A stretch of 64,000 nucleotides of DNA from an uncultured Oscillospiraceae bacterium. Lineage in GTDB: Bacteria > Bacillota > Clostridia > Oscillospirales > Oscillospiraceae. Positions 57,815-64,000 of the stretch are shown here, in pieces (position 1 is the stretch's first letter; every line of letters begins with the position of its first letter). The translations under genes were made by a program, and so were the position numbers. The notes beneath the pieces are model-generated. The model was not told where the DNA came from. It saw only the letters and a list, made by a program, of their open reading frames with translations, and made no database searches. The stretch is from contig CAKUMO010000009.1 of assembly GCA_934667815.1 (NCBI GenBank), positions 1-64,000 on the forward strand, in the 5' to 3' direction.

Positions 57815-59992
57815 TTACAGGTGGAGCACGCGCTCCTTGATCTCCTGCGTTCTGCCCTGATTCCAGAACTGCGTGCCGATGTAGCCGCAGGTACGGCGGG
57901 CGACGTTCATCTTGCTCTGGTCGGTGTTGCCGCAGTTCGGGCACGTCCAGACCAGCTTGCCGTCCTCATCCTCGATGACCTCGATCTCACCGTCGTAGCC
58001 GCAGACCTGGCAATAATCAGACTTGGTGTTCAGCTCGGCATACATGATATTGTCATAAATAAACTTCATCAGCTCGAGCACGGCATCGATGTTGTTCTGC
58101 ATATCCGGCACCTCGACGTAGCTGATCGCGCCGCCAGGCGAAAGCGCCTGAAACTGCGCCTCAAAGGCCAGCTTATCAAAGGCATTGATATGCTCCGTCA
58201 CATGGATGTGATAGGAGTTTGTGATATAACTCTTATCCGTCACGCCCGGAATAATGCCGAAACGCTTTTGCAGGCACTTGGCAAACTTATAGGTCGTGGA
58301 CTCCAAGGGCGTTCCGTAGAGGCTGAAATCGATGTTGTTTTCGACCTTCCACTTCTTGCAGGCATCGTTCATGTGCTGCATGACCTGAAGTGCAAAAGGC
58401 TTGGCGGTCGGGTCGGTGTGGGACTTGCCGGTCATATATTTGACGCACTCGTAAAGTCCGGCATAGCCCAGAGAAATGGTGGAATAGCCGCCGTAAAGCA
58501 GCTTGTCGATCGGCTCGCCCTTGGGCAGACGCGCCAGCGCACCATACTGCCAGAGGATGGGCGCGGCATCGGACAGCGTGCCCTTGAGGCGATTATGGCG
58601 GCACATCAGCGCACGGTAGCACAAATCGAGACGTTCGTCAAAAATTCTCCAGAACTTGTCCATATCCTTGTGCGACGACAGCGCAACATCGACCAGATTG
58701 ATGGTCACAACGCCCTGATTGAAGCGGCCGTAATACTTCGGCTTGCCGTTTTCATCCACATAAGGCGTCAGGAAGCTGCGGCATCCCATGCAGGTGTAGC
58801 AGTGACCCTCGCCGTTCTTGTCCACCTTCAGCTCAAGCATTTTCTTCTCGGAGATATAGTCCGGCACCATGCGGCGTGCGGTGCATTCCGCAGCAAGGCG
58901 CGTCAGGTAATAATACTCGGAATCCTCGTGGATGTTGTCCTCCTCGAGCACATAGATGAGCTTCGGGAAGGCCGGAGTGATCCACACGCCCTTTTCGTTC
59001 TTCACGCCCTCGTAGCGCTGGCGCAGAGTCTCCTCGATGATGATGGCAAGGTCCTTTTTCTCCTGCGGATTGCGTGCCTCGTCCAGATACATGAACACTG
59101 TGATGAAGGGTGCCTGACCGTTCGTGGTCATGAGCGTGACGACCTGATACTGGATGGTCTGCACGCCGCGCTTGATCTCCTCGCGCAGACGTTCCTCAAC
59201 GATTTTGGAGATCTGCTCTTCGGTCGCAGAGGTGTTCAGCTCCCGCACCTCGCGCTCGACGCTCTGACGGATGCGCTTGCGGCTGACGTCCACAAAGGGT
59301 GCAAGATGCGTCAGGGAGATGGACTGCCCGCCGTACTGGTTGGAGGCAATCTGCGCAATAATCTGCGTAGCGATATTGCAGGCCGTGGAGAAGGAATGCG
59401 GCTTTTCGATCAGCGTGCCGGAGATAACGGTTCCGTTTTGCAGCATGTCCTCGAGGTTGACAAGGTCGCAGTTGTGCATATGCTGGGCAAAATAGTCCGC
59501 GTCGTGGAAGTGGATAATGCCCGCCTCGTGTGCCTCGACGATGTCCTGCGGCAGCAGGATGCGGCGCGTGATGTCCTTGGAAACCTCGCCTGCCATGTAG
59601 TCGCGCTGTACGGCGTTGACGGTCGGGTTCTTATTTGCGTTCTCCTGCTTGACTTCCTCGTTGTTCGACTCAATCAGGCTGAGGATACGGTCGTCCGTGG
59701 TGTTGGATTTGCGAACGAGAGAACGGGTATAGCGGTAGGTGATATAGCGCTTTGCGACCTCAAACGCGCCGTGCGCCATGATCTGATCCTCGACGAGATC
59801 CTGAATCTCCTCAACGGACAGGCTGCGGCTCATCTCCTGACACTGGATCTCCACGCTCTGGGCGATGCGCTCGATCTGCAGCGGCGTCATGCGCTCGCGC
59901 TCCTCGGCCACGTCGTTGGCCTTACTGATCGCTCTTTTGATTTTTTCAATGTCAAAAACGGCCTCTGCGCCATTTCTCTTAATGATTTTCAT
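57815..59992 (-). CDS. nrdD: Class III anaerobic ribonucleotide reductase, classical type
   Basis: The 725-residue protein has an ATP-cone (MKIIKRNGAEAVFDIEKIKR..., 1-90), the active-site CYTCMGCRSF (MGCR as in the formate-using E. coli enzyme), a zinc site CQVCGYDGE...WTCPNCGN, and the glycyl-radical end RTCGYIGTQFWNQGRTQEI near 700. It produces dNTPs without oxygen. It is alone in its transcription unit, with a promoter overlapped by an NrdR-box-like palindrome, and is a distant paralogue of the redoxin-fused nrdD 2.4 kb away. AAGGAGAAATACT precedes ATG 59992. Confidence 0.95.
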   Translation of the reverse strand: MKIIKRNGAEAVFDIEKIKRAISKANDVAEERERMTPLQIERIAQSVEIQCQEMSRSLSVEEIQDLVEDQIMAHGAFEVAKRYITYRYTRSLVRKSNTTDDRILSLIESNNEEVKQENANKNPTVNAVQRDYMAGEVSKDITRRILLPQDIVEAHEAGIIHFHDADYFAQHMHNCDLVNLEDMLQNGTVISGTLIEKPHSFSTACNIATQIIAQIASNQYGGQSISLTHLAPFVDVSRKRIRQSVEREVRELNTSATEEQISKIVEERLREEIKRGVQTIQYQVVTLMTTNGQAPFITVFMYLDEARNPQEKKDLAIIIEETLRQRYEGVKNEKGVWITPAFPKLIYVLEEDNIHEDSEYYYLTRLAAECTARRMVPDYISEKKMLELKVDKNGEGHCYTCMGCRSFLTPYVDENGKPKYYGRFNQGVVTINLVDVALSSHKDMDKFWRIFDERLDLCYRALMCRHNRLKGTLSDAAPILWQYGALARLPKGEPIDKLLYGGYSTISLGYAGLYECVKYMTGKSHTDPTAKPFALQVMQHMNDACKKWKVENNIDFSLYGTPLESTTYKFAKCLQKRFGIIPGVTDKSYITNSYHIHVTEHINAFDKLAFEAQFQALSPGGAISYVEVPDMQNNIDAVLELMKFIYDNIMYAELNTKSDYCQVCGYDGEIEVIEDEDGKLVWTCPNCGNTDQSKMNVARRTCGYIGTQFWNQGRTQEIKERVLHL

Positions 59993-60049
59993 AGTATTTC
60001 TCCTTTTTGCATGCCGTGCTTTCTGTTCATCTTCAAGCCTTCAAGAGCT

Positions 60050-60077
60050 ATTATACTATATCTTGTGCTAATTTCAA
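60050..60077 (-). promoter_or_regulatory. nrdD promoter with overlapping NrdR-box-like palindrome
   Basis: On the minus strand, TTGAAA (60072-60077), 16 bp, TATAAT (60050-60055). Plus-strand ATACTATATCTTGTGC at 60053-60068 matches the NrdR box ACACTATATATAGTGT closely and fills the promoter spacer. Confidence 0.7.
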
Positions 60078-60146
60078 GAGGGAGATACCAGATTTTCTAA
60101 ATTTCTTTTTTCGGCTGTGGGGCTTTCCTTTCCGGTCAAAGTGGTG

Positions 60147-60152
60147 TATAAT
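60147..60152 (+). promoter_or_regulatory. Probable -10 box of the pyridoxamine kinase gene
   Basis: TATAAT at 60147-60152 with only a weak -35 (TTTCCT, 60124-60129). GGAGAGATACC precedes the ATG at 60194. Confidence 0.5.
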
Positions 60153-60193
60153 AGATAAAATTAACCGTTCCGAAGCCTTTACGGAGAGATACC

Positions 60194-61036
60194 ATGAAAC
60201 GAATTGTCACGATACAAGACTTATCCTGCGTCGGCAAATGTTCGCTGACCATCGCACTGCCGGTGCTTTCGGCGCTGGGGCTGGAATGCTGCGCCCTGCC
60301 GACGGCCGTTTTGTCGGCGCACACCGCTTTCGACGGCTTCGCCCGCAAGGATCTGACCGATTTTCTCGCACCTGTCAGCGCACACTGGCAGTCGCTCGGA
60401 TTGCAATTTGACGCAATCTATACGGGCTATCTGGCTTCCCCCGCGCAGATTGATTTTGTTGAGGACTTTTTTGTCCGCTTCGGCGGCGAACATACACTGC
60501 GCTTCGTCGACCCCGTTATGGCCGATCAGGGCCGGCTCTACGCAGGCTTTGACGAGGATTTTCCTGTCCTGATGCGCAAGCTCTGCGCCCGCGCGGACAT
60601 CATCACGCCGAATATCACGGAAGCCTGCCTGCTGACCGGCACACTATACCGCGAGACACTTGACGAGCGCGATCTGCGCGTCCTTCTGGAAAAGCTCCTT
60701 GCCCTCGGCCCGCGCATCGCAATCCTGACCGGCGTGCGCACGCAGCCGGGCAAAATGGGTGTAGCCGCCATGGATGCAAGCGGCACACTTGATGTCCATC
60801 TTACGCAATATATCCCCGCGGTCTTTCACGGCACGGGCGACCTGTTTGCCAGCGTCTGTGTGGGGCTTCTGACCCTCGGGCATCCGGTAAAGGATGCCAT
60901 TGCACTGGCCTCGGACTACGTCGTGCAGACACTGCGCGCCACCGCCGCCGACCCGAACGCACGCTGGTACGGCGTAAACTACGAAGCGACGCTTCCCCTG
61001 CTGCTGCGCAGCTTAGAGAAACTGGAGGAATCATGA
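60194..61036 (+). CDS. Pyridoxamine/pyridoxine kinase
   Basis: The 280-residue ribokinase-fold protein begins VTIQDLSCVGKCSLTIALPVLS, the typical opening of PdxK/PdxY pyridoxal-type kinases. YTGYL, FVDPVMAD and the ATP/anion-hole motif FHGTGDLFAS (~212) follow. It phosphorylates B6 vitamers for salvage to pyridoxal phosphate. It is the first gene of a set with the YfhO protein, overlapping it by 4 bp (ATGA). Whether pyridoxal or pyridoxamine is preferred cannot be told. Confidence 0.92.
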   Translation: MKRIVTIQDLSCVGKCSLTIALPVLSALGLECCALPTAVLSAHTAFDGFARKDLTDFLAPVSAHWQSLGLQFDAIYTGYLASPAQIDFVEDFFVRFGGEHTLRFVDPVMADQGRLYAGFDEDFPVLMRKLCARADIITPNITEACLLTGTLYRETLDERDLRVLLEKLLALGPRIAILTGVRTQPGKMGVAAMDASGTLDVHLTQYIPAVFHGTGDLFASVCVGLLTLGHPVKDAIALASDYVVQTLRATAADPNARWYGVNYEATLPLLLRSLEKLEES

Positions 61037-63828
61037 ACCATCTGGAACGAAAGAAAAACCGTCTGCCGCTGCTGGTGTGCTTTGCGCTTCCCTTCACGCT
61101 CGCGCTTTTGATCTTCTTCATCGGCGGGCTGTGGCCCATCGGCGACCGACAGATTCTCGCGCACGACGGCTGGCATCAGTATTATCCCTTCTTCGCCGCC
61201 TTCCGCGAAAAGCTGCTGTCCGGCGGATCCCTGCAATACACATGGGACGTCGGCATGGGCGTCGGCTATCTGTCTCTTTATGCGTATTATCTCGCCTGTC
61301 CGCTGAACTTTTTGAGCGTACTTGTCCCGGCCTCGCTGCTGCGCGAATACTTTGCACTGCTCACCATTCTCAAACTCGCGCTGTCCGGCTTCTTCTTCGG
61401 CTGGTATCTGAAGCTCGTGTTTCGGCGCAACGACTGGACTCTGCCGTTTTTCAGCCTGCTCTATGCCTTCTGCGCGTTCATGGCAGGCTACTACTGGAAC
61501 CTCATGTGGCTGGACGTGCTGGCCATCTTCCCGCTGCTGGTGGCCGGTACAGTCTGCCTGCTGCGCGACGGCAAATTCCGCCTGTACTGCGTTTCGCTGG
61601 CGCTGAGCCTGTGGTGCAACTATTATCTGAGCTTTTTCTGCTGCATCTTTGTCGCGCTGGCGTTCTTCGGCTACTGCATCTGCAGGCCGAACGGCTTTGC
61701 GGGATTCTTCCGCAGGCTTGCACGCATCAGCCTGTGTACGCTTCTTGCCGTCGGCTTGACGGCGGTGCTGCTGCTTCCTACGCTTTATGGCCTGCGCAAC
61801 ACCTATTCCGCCGCCAGCGAGTTCCCCAAACTGCTGGCCATGAACATCGCGGAAAACGGCTCCGGCACGGTCATCGGAAGTGTCTGGGAAACGATCAAAT
61901 CCGACACGCTGCCCGGTTTCCTTTCAGCCTCACGTCAGGTGCTCGCGGGACTGCTGGTATCCTCAGAGCCGACCAAGATGGAGGGTCTGCCGAATGTGTT
62001 CTGCGGCATTTCCACGGTCACGCTGGCGCTTTATTATCTGTGCTGCAAGCACATCTCCGTGCGTGAAAAGCTCGTCAGCCTCGGGCTGCTGTTCTTCTTT
62101 CTGCTGAGCTTCATCTTCCGCGTACTGGATTACGTCTGGCACGGATTCCACTTTCCGAACATGCTGCCCTACCGGTTCAGCTTTTTGTTCAGCTTCGTCC
62201 TGATCTCCATGGCGTTCCGCGCGTATACGCAGCTTCGCTTCTTCAAAAAGCGGTATTTCTTTGTGATCGTGCCTCTGGCGCTGGCCCTCATCGCCTGCGG
62301 CTGGGGGCTGACCGACGGCTGGCGGCGCATGGCGCTGAGCCTCGCTGTCTTTGTCGCAGCCTGCGTGGCGCTGGCGATCTACTCGCCCTTCCGTCCCCGC
62401 CGAACGACCGCCGCGACGATCCTTGTATGCCTGTTTTCGGCCGAGGCTGTGTGCTCCTTCGGCATGGGCGTGGGCAAGGTTGCACTGACGACGCGTTCGA
62501 GCTATCCCAAGGAAAATGACGATGTGCAGGCCGTGCTTGCAGAAATGCGTGAGCGCGAAGGTGACCTGTTCTACCGCGCCGAGGTGAACACCACGCAGAC
62601 GCTCAACGACGGCGCGCTGAACGGCTACCACGGCGTGACGGCCTTTACCTCGTCGGCAAACGTCCGCTTCAACCGCTTCACACGCTCCCTCGGCCTTGCC
62701 TCGTGGCCCGCAAGCAACCGCTATGCCTACTACGAAAGCGCGCCCTTTACCGACCTGATGTGCGGCATCAAATACCTGATTGACCGTGACGGAAAGCAGC
62801 TCGACGAGACTTACAGCGCGCTTGCCGCGCAGTCCGGTGACGTTCTGCTGCTCGAGCGGACGGGATATGTCGGCGTAGGCTTTTTGGCAAAATCAGGTTT
62901 GCAGGATTTTGTCATTGAGGAAAACCGTTACAATCCCATCACGGAGCAGGAGGAGCTGTTCCGGCTGGCGACCGGCGTGGAAGATGCGCTCTACGAGCAT
63001 CTGGCACACGATGGGCTGGACGCACCCGAGGGCTGCTCCATCAAGGCCACCGGCACCTCCGGAACGCAGTACAGCTATTCCACGATTGGCCAGACCGACA
63101 CCGTGCGCATGAGCGTAAGCTACACCATGCCGCGCGACGGCGTGCTGTGCGCAACGACGAAGTCTAACGGCAACAACGATGTTGATATTTACCGTAACGG
63201 TGAGCTTCTGTACAGTCCGAATATCAAGGTACGCTTTCTGATGTCCCTCGGCAGTGTGCAGGCAGGCGACGTTATCACCTTCTCCTACCCGATCAAAAAG
63301 GCCGAAAACGGCACGATCTCGCTCGATGTCGTCCTGCAAAACGACGCTGTATTTGAAGAAGGCCGCACCTATCTCGCGCAGGGCGCATGGGTGCTCGATC
63401 ACTTCTCCGACACCGAGCTGAGCGGTACGGTCACGGCAAGCGAAGACGGCTTTTTCTACACCTCCGTTCCCTACGAGCCGGGCTGGCGCGCCTATGTGGA
63501 CGGCGTGGAGACCGAGCTTGCACCAAACCTTGACCCGAACAGCAAGGATTTGCAGCTCACCGATGCCGTATGTGCCTTCCCACTCAGCGCTGGCACGCAC
63601 GAGATCACGCTCAAATACACCGCGCCCGGTCTGAAAACCGGCGCAGTCATCTCTCTCGTTTGCCTCGCAGCGCTCACGGCGCTGTTTATCGGTCTGCGGC
63701 GCAGACCCGTTCTGTTCCCCGACCCTAAGAGACTCCGTCCGCAAACAGACAATCAAACCTTGGAAGGCACCGCGGCCATTGCCGCAGAGCTTTCCGCACC
63801 AACAGAAAGGAATGATCCAAATGAATGA
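61033..63828 (+). CDS. YfhO-family membrane protein (GT-C glycosyltransferase-like)
   Basis: The 931-residue protein has about 13 membrane helices in the first ~480 residues, with the characteristic loop LAHDGWHQYYPFFAAFREKL (~42-61, holding the conserved Asp). A large extracellular beta-rich part follows (~485-880: YHGVTAFTSSAN, SVPYEPGWRAYVDG), then a last helix. YfhO proteins add sugars to lipoteichoic acid or other surface polymers in Bacillus and relatives. Its start overlaps the kinase stop; the pairing looks like genomic crowding rather than shared function. Its stop lies 8 bp inside the next gene. Confidence 0.9.
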   Translation: MNHLERKKNRLPLLVCFALPFTLALLIFFIGGLWPIGDRQILAHDGWHQYYPFFAAFREKLLSGGSLQYTWDVGMGVGYLSLYAYYLACPLNFLSVLVPASLLREYFALLTILKLALSGFFFGWYLKLVFRRNDWTLPFFSLLYAFCAFMAGYYWNLMWLDVLAIFPLLVAGTVCLLRDGKFRLYCVSLALSLWCNYYLSFFCCIFVALAFFGYCICRPNGFAGFFRRLARISLCTLLAVGLTAVLLLPTLYGLRNTYSAASEFPKLLAMNIAENGSGTVIGSVWETIKSDTLPGFLSASRQVLAGLLVSSEPTKMEGLPNVFCGISTVTLALYYLCCKHISVREKLVSLGLLFFFLLSFIFRVLDYVWHGFHFPNMLPYRFSFLFSFVLISMAFRAYTQLRFFKKRYFFVIVPLALALIACGWGLTDGWRRMALSLAVFVAACVALAIYSPFRPRRTTAATILVCLFSAEAVCSFGMGVGKVALTTRSSYPKENDDVQAVLAEMREREGDLFYRAEVNTTQTLNDGALNGYHGVTAFTSSANVRFNRFTRSLGLASWPASNRYAYYESAPFTDLMCGIKYLIDRDGKQLDETYSALAAQSGDVLLLERTGYVGVGFLAKSGLQDFVIEENRYNPITEQEELFRLATGVEDALYEHLAHDGLDAPEGCSIKATGTSGTQYSYSTIGQTDTVRMSVSYTMPRDGVLCATTKSNGNNDVDIYRNGELLYSPNIKVRFLMSLGSVQAGDVITFSYPIKKAENGTISLDVVLQNDAVFEEGRTYLAQGAWVLDHFSDTELSGTVTASEDGFFYTSVPYEPGWRAYVDGVETELAPNLDPNSKDLQLTDAVCAFPLSAGTHEITLKYTAPGLKTGAVISLVCLAALTALFIGLRRRPVLFPDPKRLRPQTDNQTLEGTAAIAAELSAPTERNDPNE

Positions 63829-64000
63829 AAACGAATTTGAAAACGGCTATTCTCCCGTTCCCGTACAGGCAGAGCCGCCCGTCCCGACCCCCGCGCGCGT
63901 GCTGGGCTACGTCACGCTGGGCTTAGGCATCGCGTCACTGTGCACGCTCTTTGCCGGGCTGCCCTTTGCCATCGCGGGCCTGATTACCGGCGGCATCTCC
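63821..64000 (+). CDS. Start of a small membrane protein (runs off the right edge)
   Basis: An ATG at 63821, preceded by AAAGGA, opens a frame that stays open for 60 codons to the window end. It encodes an acidic/proline-rich head (MNENEFENGYSPVPVQ...) and then a hydrophobic pair of segments with LGYVTLGLGIASL and LPFAIAGLITG. This resembles DUF4190-type small membrane proteins. It overlaps the yfhO end by 8 bp, so it belongs to the same transcript. The rest is outside the window. Confidence 0.7.
   Translation, partial: MNENEFENGYSPVPVQAEPPVPTPARVLGYVTLGLGIASLCTLFAGLPFAIAGLITGGIS

Noticed and set aside
57821..60100. Open frame of 759 codons on the plus strand opposite nrdD
   Set aside because: Antisense shadow of the conserved class III RNR; no start signals and hydrophobic/basic composition typical of such shadows.
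1..64000. tRNA or rRNA genes
   Set aside because: No cloverleaf-like or rRNA-like stretch was recognised by eye; a tRNAscan/Infernal run would settle it.

Overview
The window reads as chromosome of an endospore-forming, strictly anaerobic, fairly GC-rich member of the Clostridia, most likely an Oscillospirales-type gut bacterium. The evidence is an alpha/beta small acid-soluble spore protein gene with a sigma-G-like promoter, two class III (oxygen-sensitive) ribonucleotide reductases, an electron-bifurcating NfnAB pair, a Gram-positive LytR-CpsA-Psr protein, a class B sortase, and L27 with the Firmicutes N-terminal extension next to the protease that removes it. The order-level placement is inference from gene content only.

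Layout. 1-1.8 kb: remains of mobile DNA (the 3' end of a large serine recombinase and a tyrosine integrase with a large internal deletion), then a strong promoter with no ORF that may drive a small RNA. 1.8-5.6 kb: a cobalamin-riboswitch-controlled ECF transporter in which both ATPases and a putative S component are fused. 5.8-8.7 kb: rplU-prp-rpmA, GNAT acetyltransferase and obg. 8.7-10.1 kb: apbE and a NusG_II-domain gene, read divergently from rplU. 10.2-15.1 kb: a TetR regulator overlapping a 1403-residue secreted, membrane-anchored protein with FG-GAP motifs and 76-residue coiled-coil repeats. 15.2-22.3 kb: CBS protein, nfnAB, LCP-proX-gluQ and a MATE exporter. 22.5 kb: the spore protein gene.

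22.7-46.1 kb is a glycan-utilisation locus read entirely on the minus strand: AraC regulator, surface-anchored putative glycosidase, two cytoplasmic GH3 enzymes, a solute-binding protein fused to carbohydrate-binding-like domains, two permeases, a beta-propeller/TPR/Yip1-like membrane protein, a DUF5696-like lipoprotein, two more permeases, a second binding protein, and a seven-module carbohydrate-binding surface protein. There is no transport ATPase. The locus is bounded by two nearly identical ~70-bp direct copies of one bidirectional terminator. The left copy ends the spore protein gene and the right copy ends the convergent hexosamine-kinase-like gene, so the locus looks inserted into a terminator that the two genes once shared.

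46.2-64 kb: kinase, a thioredoxin-reductase-like gene, class B sortase, polytopic membrane proteins, a class III RNR cluster (nrdG, nrdD with a fused glutaredoxin-like domain, trxB), an amidohydrolase, a second classical nrdD, and pyridoxamine kinase plus a YfhO protein. Two inverted copies of a small non-coding repeat element (50.99-51.40 and 57.57-57.77 kb) are each flanked by duplicated host terminator hairpins. With the 23-kb locus, that makes three insertions in this window at duplicated terminators, which is its most unusual feature.
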